Shown here one piece after another: positions 16,377-24,318 of a stretch of DNA of 28,942 bases. The number at the start of each line of letters is the position of its first letter. The first letter of the stretch is position 1. The DNA comes from an uncultured Acidaminococcus sp. GTDB lineage: Bacteria; Bacillota; Negativicutes; Acidaminococcales; Acidaminococcaceae. The translations under genes and the position numbers were made by a program. A model generated the notes under the pieces. That model was not told the DNA's origin. It searched no databases and was given only the letters and a program-made list of their open reading frames with translations. The stretch is taken from the NCBI GenBank assembly GCA_905213155.1, contig CAJMHI010000023.1, positions 1 through 28,942 of the forward strand, read 5' to 3'.

Positions 16377-17546
16377 ATGCACTCAACACTGCGGCGGACA
16401 TGGGCAGAAGTAGATCTGGATGCCCTTGCCGGCAATTATTATACGATCCGGAAACATATCGGGCCCAAAGTGAAATTTTTGGGCGTTGTGAAGGCCGATG
16501 CCTATGGCCATGGCGCCGTGCAAGTCAGTGCCAAGCTCCAACAATTGGGTGCTGATTATCTGGCGGTCAGCTCCATTGATGAAGCCATGGAACTGCGGGT
16601 AGGCGGCATTACTATGCCTATTTTGATCTTGGGGCATACGCCCCGGGAGCAGGTGGACCGGCTTATCTGTTTTAATATCACACAGGCCGTGACCTGCGAA
16701 GCCAAAGCCCTGGAATACAGTGAAGAAGCCGTTAAATACGGGGGTAATTTAAAAGTCCATATCAAAGTGGACACCGGGATGAGCCGGCTGGGATATATCT
16801 GCGAGGGCCCGTATTTTGAGCATGGGGTGGAAGGAATCGTTCATGCCATGAGCCTTCCGGGGCTTGTGACAGAAGGCATTTTTACCCACTTTGCGGTCGC
16901 CGATGAGCCGGGGGAAGACGCCCTGGCCTATACCCGGCACCAATTTCAATTGTTTGAAAGAGTGTGCGATGCGGTGGAAGAGCGCACCGGCAAGAAAATA
17001 AAACTGCGGCACTGTGCCAATACCGGTGCTACCACGCTTTATCCAGAAATGTTTATGGATATGGTACGGCCCGGGCTTTTGCTGTACGGGTACGGGCCCC
17101 ACGCCAAAATGCTGGGGCTGAAACCGGTGATGAGCCTGAAAACTACGGTAAGCACCATCAAAATTTATCCTAAGGGTACCAAGGTCAGCTACGGCGGTAT
17201 TTATACCTGCGACAAAACCACCCGGATGGGCGTAGTGCCTATCGGGTATGCTGATGGCCTTGTACGCAATCTATCCAATCGCTGTTCCTTCATCACAAAG
17301 GACGGCGCGGCTCCCCAACGGGGCCGCATCTGCATGGATATGAGCATGGTGGACCTGACGGATTGCCCTCATGTGGATGTGGGGGATGAGCTGGAGGTTT
17401 TTGGACCCCGGCAGCCTATTGAAACACTGGCAGAACTGGCCGGGACCATTCCTTATGAGATCACCTGCGGCGTCAGCAAACGGGTTCCCCGGCTCTACGT
17501 GAAAAACGGAGAAGTGATCTACAAGGAACTGCTGCTCAGATTGTAG
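16377..17546 (+). CDS. alr: Alanine racemase Alr
   Basis: PLP-dependent racemase supplying D-alanine for peptidoglycan. The 389-residue protein shows the PLP lysine Lys39 in VVKADAYGHG and the catalytic tyrosine Tyr272 in KVSYGG, with the barrel and beta domains in normal order. The ATG at 16377 lies 2 nt after citXG, with AAGGG upstream, so it appears to be in the regulator-citXG operon even though it has no role in citrate metabolism. No terminator is visible after it. Confidence 0.97.
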   Translation: MHSTLRRTWAEVDLDALAGNYYTIRKHIGPKVKFLGVVKADAYGHGAVQVSAKLQQLGADYLAVSSIDEAMELRVGGITMPILILGHTPREQVDRLICFNITQAVTCEAKALEYSEEAVKYGGNLKVHIKVDTGMSRLGYICEGPYFEHGVEGIVHAMSLPGLVTEGIFTHFAVADEPGEDALAYTRHQFQLFERVCDAVEERTGKKIKLRHCANTGATTLYPEMFMDMVRPGLLLYGYGPHAKMLGLKPVMSLKTTVSTIKIYPKGTKVSYGGIYTCDKTTRMGVVPIGYADGLVRNLSNRCSFITKDGAAPQRGRICMDMSMVDLTDCPHVDVGDELEVFGPRQPIETLAELAGTIPYEITCGVSKRVPRLYVKNGEVIYKELLLRL

Positions 17547-17601
17547 ATAAAAACGAAAAACGCATCCTTTTTGAAAACCGATAGAAAAGAAAGGAATCTG
17601 T

Positions 17602-18084
17602 ATGCAGACAAGAGTCATCAAAGCCTACGGCAATACCAAAATGAATTTAGTGGTAAACGGCACCGCCACCGTGGTATTCTGGTTTGTCATTCTCGGGGTG
17701 ATTGTGCAGAAACTGACCATGGGCGCCAAGGCCAACTGGACGGATCTGGGCATTGCTGTACTGATCCTGCTATGGGTCAGCCGCCTTGTGGGGAAGGATT
17801 TTAAAAACCGGAAGGTCAAAATTGAAATTACCGGAAGAGAATTTACCGTGCACAATTTTAAAGGGGAAGACCACCGGTTTTCCCTGGAGCAGCTGAAAAA
17901 GGTTACCGTAGACCGGGGGATGGTCTGGAAACGGTATAAATTTATCCGCTGCCCGAAGGTAACACTGTGGGGAGAAAACGCCCCCTATCTGAAAGGGCTC
18001 AATATGGAGCAGGAATCCTACCATTGGTTTAAGGACTATCTCCTGCGGCACCATGTGGCACTGGAAACTCCTTTTACGAAGTAA
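17602..18084 (+). CDS. Small membrane protein with PH-like cytoplasmic domain, function unknown
   Basis: 160 residues. Two hydrophobic stretches (about residues 15-36 and 48-61) form a likely hairpin, followed by a basic, soluble beta-rich part (VKIEITGREFTVHNF, then FSLEQLKKVTVDRG) that resembles bacterial PH-like domains. The resemblance is from pattern only. AAAGGAA lies five bases before the ATG. It starts 55 nt after alr with no terminator between, so it may be the last gene of that operon. I do not recognise a specific family. Confidence 0.75.
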   Translation: MQTRVIKAYGNTKMNLVVNGTATVVFWFVILGVIVQKLTMGAKANWTDLGIAVLILLWVSRLVGKDFKNRKVKIEITGREFTVHNFKGEDHRFSLEQLKKVTVDRGMVWKRYKFIRCPKVTLWGENAPYLKGLNMEQESYHWFKDYLLRHHVALETPFTK

Positions 18085-18161
18085 AGAACAGCGCCTATCG
18101 CATTAAAAAAACGTGTTTTTCTGCGCAGACTCCGGAAAATGTGGTAACATGGAATTCAAAA

Positions 18162-18190
18162 TTGTGGAAATGGGAAATCTGTACTATAAT
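18162..18190 (+). promoter_or_regulatory. Promoter of the tagO-wecB-atp cluster
   Basis: TTGTGG (18162-18167), a 17-nt spacer and a perfect TATAAT (18185-18190). It is the only strong promoter I could find before the ATP synthase genes. Predicted leader to the GTG at 18278 is about 80 nt. Confidence 0.7.
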
Positions 18191-18277
18191 AACTCTGTAT
18201 GAGTAGTGAAGCATTGCATCAGAAGCGCCGGGAATGTTCCCGTCTCCTTAGGCGGAATTTCCGCAGAAAGGCAGTTT

Positions 18278-19291
18278 GTGAAAACGTATTTACTCGCGTT
18301 AAGCATTTCCCTGGTTCTTAGCTGGGTGCTTACCCCCTTTGTCAAAAAACTGGCATTTCAGGTGGGCGCCGTGGACCGGCCCAATGCACGCAAAGTTCAT
18401 CATAAAATTATGCCCAGAATGGGCGGCCTTGCCATTGTCATTGGTTTTATGACAGCGTCCCTGCTGTGTATGGACCTGACAAGAGATGTGGCCGGTATTC
18501 TTTTGGGCGGTGTGGTGATTGCCACGGTAGGCATCCTGGACGATATGCTGCAATTGCCTGCCAAAGTAAAACTCTTGGGGCAGATTGTGGCGGCACTGGT
18601 CCCTGTCTTTTTCGGGGTACGGATTGAATGGCTGAATAACCCTTGGGGCGGGTATTTTTATCTGGATATGCTCACCATTCCGTTTACGGTGTTTTGGATT
18701 GTCAGCCTGACCAACGTGGTGAACCTGATTGACGGGCTAGATGGCCTGGCGGCCGGCGTGTCTGCCATCGCCTCTGTGACGGTGATTATGGTGGCGCTAC
18801 AGCAGGGGCTTTATCCGGTGGCGGTTTTGACCGCAGCCCTGGCCGGCGGCATTATTGGGTTTATCCGGTATAATTTTAATCCGGCTACAATTTTTATGGG
18901 AGATACGGGCAGTTTGTTTTTAGGCTACATGCTGGCCTGCATTTCTATTTTTGGGGCTGTGAAAAGCGCTACCACCATTGCCCTTTTGGTACCGGCCATT
19001 GCGTTGGGGCTGCCTATTATGGATACGGCCTTTGCCATTGTCCGGCGGTACAAAAATGGCCGGCCTATTTTCAGCCCGGACAAAGGACATATCCATCACA
19101 GACTTTTGGCCATGGGGTTTTCCCAGCGCCAGGCGGTGATTTTTATGTATTTAATCAGTGCGGGGCTGTGCCTGGCCGCCGTCCTTTTGACGGAGGTGGA
19201 AGGCGTTTACGCCATTGCACTGTTAGTAGTCCTTTTGGCCGTAATCTTTATCGGGGCAAAAAAAATCGGTATCTTGCAAGACAGAACATGA
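18278..19291 (+). CDS. Undecaprenyl-phosphate N-acetylglucosaminyl 1-phosphate transferase (WecA/TagO type)
   Basis: Polytopic membrane enzyme that starts surface polysaccharide or teichoic-acid linkage synthesis by moving a sugar phosphate to undecaprenyl phosphate. Seen: about ten hydrophobic segments; DRPNARKVHHKIMPRMGG; ILDD; the catalytic-loop motif NLIDGLDGLAAG; FMGDTGSLFLG; and HIHHRLLAMG, the usual MraY/WecA family set. I place the start at the GTG at 18278, with AAAGG six bases upstream, giving 337 aa. An in-frame GTG at 18206 would add 24 non-hydrophobic residues and lies very close to the predicted transcription start. The sugar is taken as GlcNAc from the wecB neighbour. wecB follows after 16 nt. 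Confidence 0.9.
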   Translation: MKTYLLALSISLVLSWVLTPFVKKLAFQVGAVDRPNARKVHHKIMPRMGGLAIVIGFMTASLLCMDLTRDVAGILLGGVVIATVGILDDMLQLPAKVKLLGQIVAALVPVFFGVRIEWLNNPWGGYFYLDMLTIPFTVFWIVSLTNVVNLIDGLDGLAAGVSAIASVTVIMVALQQGLYPVAVLTAALAGGIIGFIRYNFNPATIFMGDTGSLFLGYMLACISIFGAVKSATTIALLVPAIALGLPIMDTAFAIVRRYKNGRPIFSPDKGHIHHRLLAMGFSQRQAVIFMYLISAGLCLAAVLLTEVEGVYAIALLVVLLAVIFIGAKKIGILQDRT

Positions 19292-19307
19292 ATTGAGGCG
19301 AAGCGAA

Positions 19308-20474
19308 ATGAAAAAATTAAAAGTCATGACCATTTTCGGTACTCGCCCGGAAGCCATTAAAATGTGCCCGGTGGTGCTGGAGCTTGCTAAGTACCCGGAG
19401 TATATTGAACCTATCGTGGCGGTAACCGCCCAGCATCGGGAAATGCTGGATCAGGTGCTGCAGCTTTTTAAAGTCAAACCGGATTACGATCTGAACATCA
19501 TGACAGCCGGACAGACCTTATATGATGTGACCTGCCGTGCGTTGATGGGATTAAAAGACGTTTTGGAAGATGCCCAGCCGGATCTGGTATTAGTGCACGG
19601 CGATACCACGACCACCTTTGTTGGAACGCTGGCTGCCTACTATAAACAGATCCCGGTGGGACACGTGGAAGCGGGACTGCGTACCGGCAACAAATATTCT
19701 CCTTTCCCGGAGGAAATGAACCGCAAGCTAACAGCGGCCATGGCGGATTATCATTTTGCGCCTACCCGGAATGCGGCGAATAATCTGTTAAAAGAAAATA
19801 TCCCGGAAGGGAACATCTACGTGACCGGCAATACGGTGATTGATGCCCTGCAGGCTACGGTCAAAGAAAAATTTGATTTTAAAAATCCTAAACTGGAGGC
19901 GGCCATCCAAAGCGATCATAAGCTGATTCTGATGACCACTCATAGACGGGAAAACCTGGGTATGCCCATGCGGCATGTGTACCAGGCACTGAAAGAAGTG
20001 CTGAAAGACAATCCTGATGCAGAAGCCATCTTCCCCATGCATAAGAATCCTAAAGTCCGGGAAGTGGCGGAACAGGTGCTGGGGAAAATGCCCCGGGTAC
20101 ATCTTTTGGAACCTATGGATTACGAGCCCTTTGTCAACTTGATGGACCGGGTGGATATTGTGCTTACCGATTCCGGCGGCATTCAGGAAGAAGCGCCGGC
20201 CCTGGGTAAACCCGTACTGGTTTTGCGCAACACGACAGAGCGCCCGGAAGCTGTTACCGCAGGTACCGTTAAACTTATCGGCACCGGCAAGGAAGATGTG
20301 TACGCTGCCACCAGCCGCCTATTGCGGGATTCTAAATATTACCAGCAGATGGCAGAAGCGGTAAACCCCTATGGGGATGGAAAGGCGGCCCAGCGCATTG
20401 TTACCTATTTGCTCCATACCCACGGGTATCCGGTAGAAATCATGAAAGAATTCCATGGCGGCGTCGTCAAATAA
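19308..20474 (+). CDS. wecB: UDP-N-acetylglucosamine 2-epimerase (non-hydrolysing)
   Basis: Interconverts UDP-GlcNAc and UDP-ManNAc. The 388-residue protein has the family landmarks TIFGTRPEAIK, VHGDTTTTF, HVEAGLRTGN, FPEEMNR, TTHRRENLG and TDSGGIQEEAP. The ATG at 19308 has GAGG nine bases upstream; a TTG at 19293 would add five residues. Its 3' end overlaps atpI by 20 nt. With the preceding transferase it supplies a surface-glycan precursor, probably of the ManNAc-GlcNAc linkage type; this is inference. Confidence 0.96.
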   Translation: MKKLKVMTIFGTRPEAIKMCPVVLELAKYPEYIEPIVAVTAQHREMLDQVLQLFKVKPDYDLNIMTAGQTLYDVTCRALMGLKDVLEDAQPDLVLVHGDTTTTFVGTLAAYYKQIPVGHVEAGLRTGNKYSPFPEEMNRKLTAAMADYHFAPTRNAANNLLKENIPEGNIYVTGNTVIDALQATVKEKFDFKNPKLEAAIQSDHKLILMTTHRRENLGMPMRHVYQALKEVLKDNPDAEAIFPMHKNPKVREVAEQVLGKMPRVHLLEPMDYEPFVNLMDRVDIVLTDSGGIQEEAPALGKPVLVLRNTTERPEAVTAGTVKLIGTGKEDVYAATSRLLRDSKYYQQMAEAVNPYGDGKAAQRIVTYLLHTHGYPVEIMKEFHGGVVK

Positions 20475-20838
20475 TCCACTGCAAAGAAAAATTTTGCGTA
20501 TGGTGCGGCAGGAAGCCGTAGGGACAGGGCTTTTGGCGCTGCTTGCCGTGCTCATCATCCCGCAGCACTTGCCTGCAGCCCTTTTAGGGATTTTGGCAGG
20601 CTGGGGGGACATTGCCCTGGTGCTGTGGGGCATTTGGCAGGGAATGCAGAAAGAAGCGCCCCGGGCGGCAGCCCATATGCACCGGCTGATGTTTGTCCGG
20701 ATCCTTTTTCTTCTGGGTCTTACGGTGGTCACCCTCCGAAACCACTGGAATACGGTACTGCTTTTTGCAGGATTTTTGTTGTATCACGTTTTTTTCTTCC
20801 TCCAGTTGGTGCGGCAGCCACTGGACGGGAAAAAATAG
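20455..20838 (+). CDS. atpI: ATP synthase subunit I (AtpI-like)
   Basis: A 127-residue protein with four hydrophobic segments, a basic N terminus and a basic C terminus, directly before atpB. AtpI proteins help assemble the c-ring and divalent-ion handling in some bacteria. The sequence itself is weakly conserved, so the call rests on topology and position. It overlaps wecB by 20 nt, which ties the glycan and atp genes into one transcript. Confidence 0.85.
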   Translation: MAASSNNPLQRKILRMVRQEAVGTGLLALLAVLIIPQHLPAALLGILAGWGDIALVLWGIWQGMQKEAPRAAAHMHRLMFVRILFLLGLTVVTLRNHWNTVLLFAGFLLYHVFFFLQLVRQPLDGKK

Positions 20839-20871
20839 TATTTTAGTATTTACAAAGGAAGTGATGGGAAT

Positions 20872-21585
20872 ATGGGAATTGCGGAAGCAGCTGGCTCGCA
20901 AGTCATTGAATATGGGACTACAGAGATCCTGCCAGGCGTAGCAGTGAATATGCAGACACTGCGGATGTCCTGGCTTACCATGCTGATCGTAGCGGTGGTT
21001 GTCATCGCTGCCACACGAAGAGTGCAGCGGATTCCCTTTGGAATCCAAAACCTGGTGGAAATGGTGGTGGAATGGCTGGAAAAACTGATGGACGCCAATC
21101 TGGGCGTGGAAGGCCGGCGCATGGTAGCTCCCTTTATTATCACCCTGTTCCTGTATATTTTTGTTGGCAACGAACTAGGGCTGATGCCTTCTATTGTGAC
21201 ACATCTGTCCTCTCCCACCAATGACATTAACGTGGCGCTGGGACTTTCTGTCACAGTGGCGATAGCGGCCTATATTATCGGCATCATCCAGCAGGGGGTA
21301 AAGTACTTTAAACATCTGGTGTCTCCCTTTGCGCTCATGCTGCCCCTAAACATCATTGAAGAATTGTCCAAACCGCTCACGATGGCACTGCGTCTTTTTG
21401 GCAACATCCTGGCAGGGGAAATTCTCCTCACAGTGCTATACAAACTGATCCCTTGGGTGGTGCCCAACCTGTGGGTGGGGTTCAGTCTGATCATCGGGTT
21501 TCTCCAGGCATTTATTTTTACCATGCTGACGGTGATTACCCTGGCTCCGATTTTTAAACAGGTTCATCATAAGGAAAATACGTAA
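20872..21585 (+). CDS. atpB: F1Fo ATP synthase subunit a
   Basis: Fo stator subunit that provides the ion half-channels. The 237-residue protein has six hydrophobic segments and the essential arginine in LTMALRLFGN (Arg174), with the conserved GNILAGE following. GNELGLMP marks the earlier conserved helix. The ATG at 20872 follows AAGGAAG; an overlapping ATG at 20864 is in another frame. Confidence 0.97.
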   Translation: MGIAEAAGSQVIEYGTTEILPGVAVNMQTLRMSWLTMLIVAVVVIAATRRVQRIPFGIQNLVEMVVEWLEKLMDANLGVEGRRMVAPFIITLFLYIFVGNELGLMPSIVTHLSSPTNDINVALGLSVTVAIAAYIIGIIQQGVKYFKHLVSPFALMLPLNIIEELSKPLTMALRLFGNILAGEILLTVLYKLIPWVVPNLWVGFSLIIGFLQAFIFTMLTVITLAPIFKQVHHKENT

Positions 21586-21608
21586 AGAGTTAGAAAGGAT
21601 GAATGAAC

Positions 21609-21866
21609 ATGGTTGACAGCAATACTTTGATTATCGTCGCTTCTATTTTGGGCGCAGCCCTGATCGGCGTAGGCGCTTCTTTAGGCGCTACCAAAGGGGA
21701 CTCCGCCGTAGCTTCCAAGGCGTTGGAATGCATGGCACGGCAGCCGGAACAGGCAGGCAGTTTTCAGGTGAATATGCTGATCGGTATCGGTCTGGTAGAA
21801 TCCATTCCTATTATCGCTTCTGTTATTGCCATTGTGCTGATTTTTGCCAACCCGTTTGTGAAATAA
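21609..21866 (+). CDS. atpE: F1Fo ATP synthase subunit c
   Basis: Rotor-ring proteolipid, 85 aa, two helices joined by the polar loop ARQPE (43-47). The ion carboxylate is Glu64 in the outer helix, followed by Ser65. The inner-helix ion position equivalent to Gln32 of Propionigenium modestum is Asp31 (GDSAVASK). The inner-helix glycine motif is G-V-G-A-S-L-G. I prefer the ATG at 21609, nine bases after AAAGGA; an ATG at 21603 is only three bases from it. Ion specificity is discussed as a finding. Confidence 0.96.
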   Translation: MVDSNTLIIVASILGAALIGVGASLGATKGDSAVASKALECMARQPEQAGSFQVNMLIGIGLVESIPIIASVIAIVLIFANPFVK

Positions 21867-21904
21867 GCCGGGTTGTGGCATAACAGGAAAGGAAGTGGGA
21901 TACC

Positions 21905-22399
21905 GTGGTAAGCATTAATTATACGCTGCTGGCGCAGATCGTAAACTTTATCATCCTGCTGTTGGTCTTGGCAAAATTTGCTTACAAACCATTGCTCAAG
22001 GCAATGGACGACCGGCGGGCTGCCATTGTAAAAAATCTGGATGCAGCGGACCACGCCCGTAAAGATGCGGAAGATTTGAAAGCGCAGTATGCGCAGAAAA
22101 TTAAAGATGCGAAAAAAGAAGCCAACGATATCGTGGCCAGGGCCAACACCATGGCCCAGCAGCTAAAGGATGATGCCCAGGCCCAGGCCCAGAAAGACCG
22201 GGAAGAACTGCTGGCCACCGGGCGGCAAACCGTGGAAATGGAACGCAAGAAAGCGCTTTTGGAAGTGCGGGAACAGATCATTTCCCTTTCTACGGAAATC
22301 GCCAGCCGGGTGTTGGAGCAAAAGCTCAATACGGCTGAGGACCAGGCGATGGTGGAACAGATCACGAATCAAACGCTGGCTGATAAGAAATTCAATTGA
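21905..22399 (+). CDS. atpF: F1Fo ATP synthase subunit b
   Basis: Peripheral stalk subunit, 164 aa: one N-terminal membrane helix (about residues 5-25), then a long charged coiled coil rich in Ala, Lys, Asp and Gln. Length and layout are those of an ordinary b subunit, so it is not a b-delta fusion. Start is a GTG at 21905. Its C-terminal end normally binds the C-terminal domain of delta, which here is part of the next gene's product. Confidence 0.95.
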   Translation: MVSINYTLLAQIVNFIILLLVLAKFAYKPLLKAMDDRRAAIVKNLDAADHARKDAEDLKAQYAQKIKDAKKEANDIVARANTMAQQLKDDAQAQAQKDREELLATGRQTVEMERKKALLEVREQIISLSTEIASRVLEQKLNTAEDQAMVEQITNQTLADKKFN

Positions 22400-22441
22400 G
22401 TTCGTGTAGCTCCGGAAAGGAACTGTGGAGGCAGACAACGG

Positions 22442-24304
22442 ATGAATGCTGAAGAAAATAAAGCCCTGTGGAAGCAGATCCTGGACCGTTTGACACTGAC
22501 AAAGGACGATCTGGCGCTTTTTAAAGGCCAGGATGTTCTCTCCCTTACGGTAACAACGGCGCGTCCTTTGACGGAAGAAGACGTACCGCTTTTGGAACAA
22601 CTTCTGAAGGAAAAAATGACGGTCCCTGTGCGGATCGATAAACAACTGGTGGACTCCAAAATGGTGGGGGGCGTACTGATCCGCTGGGGCGACCATATCT
22701 TTGATGCGACCATGAAACGGCAGCTGGAAAAGATGGATGCCATCATGCGGCAGCTGCGAGTCACCGACCAAGAGCTGGATCATACGGAAAATGTAGCCGA
22801 AGCTCTGACAAAAAGTGTCCACGATTTCCAAAGCGGCGTGGATCTGGAAGAAATCGGCATCGTAGAAAAAGTCGGAGATGGGATTTGTACCAGCAGCGGC
22901 TTAGGCGGTGTCATGGCCGGGGAACTGGTGGCCCTGCCAGGCGGTGTGTATGGCATGGTGCAGAATCTGCAGGAACATGAAACCGGTATTGTGCTTTTAG
23001 GCGGTGCTTCTTCCATTAAGGAAGGGGACATTGTCCGGCGCACCGGAGAAATTATGGAAATCCCGGTGGGGGATGCTATGCTGGGTCGGATTATTAATCC
23101 GCTGGGGCAGCCTTTGGACGGCAAAGGAGAAATTAAAACAGACGCTTTTCATGCCATAGAATCTCCCGCGCCTGGAATTGCGTCCCGACAGCCGGTGGAT
23201 GTGCCGCTGGAAACGGGTCTTACGGCTGTGGACTCGCTGGTCCCTATTGGCCGCGGTCAGCGGGAACTGATTATCGGCGACCGTGGTACCGGGAAAACGG
23301 CCATTGCCATTGATGCCATCCTGAACCAAAAGGGCAAGGATGTGATTTGTATTTACGTAGCCATCGGGCAAAAGGCTTCTTCTGTGGCCCGTCTGGCCCG
23401 TACGTTCCAGGAATTTGGGGCGGACAAATACACGCTGATTGTAGCAGCAACCGCTGCGGATACGGCGCCCATGCAGTACTTGGCACCGTACGCCGGGGCA
23501 GCGGTAGGAGAATATTTTATGGATCAGCAGAAAGATGTGCTGATCGTTTACGATGATTTAAGCAAGCATGCAGTGGCGTATCGTGCCATGAGCCTTTTGC
23601 TGCGGCGTCCGCCTGGACGGGAAGCGTACCCCGGCGACGTGTTTTATCTGCACTCCCGGCTTTTGGAACGTTCGTGCCGGAGAAATCCACGGCATGGCGG
23701 CGGCAGCATGACGGCCCTGCCAATTATTGAAACCCAGGCCGGAGACGTGTCCGGGTATATTCCGACAAACGTGATTTCCATTACAGACGGCCAGATTTAT
23801 CTGGAAACAGATTTATTTAATTCCGGCGTGCGTCCTGCTATTAACTCGGGGCTGTCTGTGTCCCGTGTAGGGGGCGCCGCCCAGACCAAAGCCATGAAGA
23901 GTGTGGCAGGTACGCTGCGGCTATCTTTGGCGCAGTATCGGGAACTGGCAGCCTTTGCCCAGTTTGGTTCCGATCTGGATAAAACTACCCAGGAAGAATT
24001 AAACCGGGGTGCCCGGGTGACAGAAATGCTGAAGCAGCCCCAATACCATCCGCTTTCTATGGCGCAGCAGGTGATCAGCCTGTATGCGGTGACCCAGGGA
24101 TACCTGGATGAATTCCCAGTGAATGATGTGACCCGGTATCAACAGGAACTGCTGAACTATCTGGGTAGCCATCATACCATTTTGCTCACTACCCTAGACA
24201 AGGAAAAGAAAGTCACTGATGAAGTCAAGGAGCAAATGGATGAAGCGTTAAATGATTTTAATGGATTGTTTGCGCCCACACCGGAAAGCAGCAGCAGTCT
24301 GTAA
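22442..24304 (+). CDS. Fused ATP synthase delta C-terminal domain and alpha subunit
   Basis: One continuous 620-residue frame. Residues about 30-107 match the C-terminal, b-binding half of subunit delta (LTVTTARPLTEEDV, then KMVGGVLIRWGDHIFDATMK and QLEKMDAIMRQLR). After a short acidic linker (TDQELDHTEN) a complete alpha subunit follows: its N-terminal helix (VAEALTKSVHDFQ), EIGIVEKVGDGI, P-loop GDRGTGKT (279-286), IYDDLSKHAVAYR-type catalytic region, and the arginine finger Arg475 in VSRVGG. The delta N-terminal domain is missing; only 42 nt separate the start from atpF. Normal alpha is about 500 aa, delta about 180. Odd points: Gly282 replaces the usual P-loop glutamine, and residues 412-418 look frameshifted. 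Met98 and Met102 could in principle start a near-normal alpha, but no good ribosome site precedes them. Confidence 0.92.
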   Translation: MNAEENKALWKQILDRLTLTKDDLALFKGQDVLSLTVTTARPLTEEDVPLLEQLLKEKMTVPVRIDKQLVDSKMVGGVLIRWGDHIFDATMKRQLEKMDAIMRQLRVTDQELDHTENVAEALTKSVHDFQSGVDLEEIGIVEKVGDGICTSSGLGGVMAGELVALPGGVYGMVQNLQEHETGIVLLGGASSIKEGDIVRRTGEIMEIPVGDAMLGRIINPLGQPLDGKGEIKTDAFHAIESPAPGIASRQPVDVPLETGLTAVDSLVPIGRGQRELIIGDRGTGKTAIAIDAILNQKGKDVICIYVAIGQKASSVARLARTFQEFGADKYTLIVAATAADTAPMQYLAPYAGAAVGEYFMDQQKDVLIVYDDLSKHAVAYRAMSLLLRRPPGREAYPGDVFYLHSRLLERSCRRNPRHGGGSMTALPIIETQAGDVSGYIPTNVISITDGQIYLETDLFNSGVRPAINSGLSVSRVGGAAQTKAMKSVAGTLRLSLAQYRELAAFAQFGSDLDKTTQEELNRGARVTEMLKQPQYHPLSMAQQVISLYAVTQGYLDEFPVNDVTRYQQELLNYLGSHHTILLTTLDKEKKVTDEVKEQMDEALNDFNGLFAPTPESSSSL

Positions 24305-24318
24305 GAGGGTGACAGAGT

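Noticed and set aside
18098..18118. A-run and T-run inverted repeat (AAAAAC/GTTTTT) after the small membrane protein gene.
   Set aside because: A stem of only A-T pairs around one G-C is too weak to call a terminator.
22733..22747. Met98 and Met102 as independent starts for a separate alpha subunit.
   Set aside because: Only a weak GGAAAAG precedes them and they fall inside the last delta helix, about 16-20 codons before alpha begins; kept as a caveat rather than the preferred reading.
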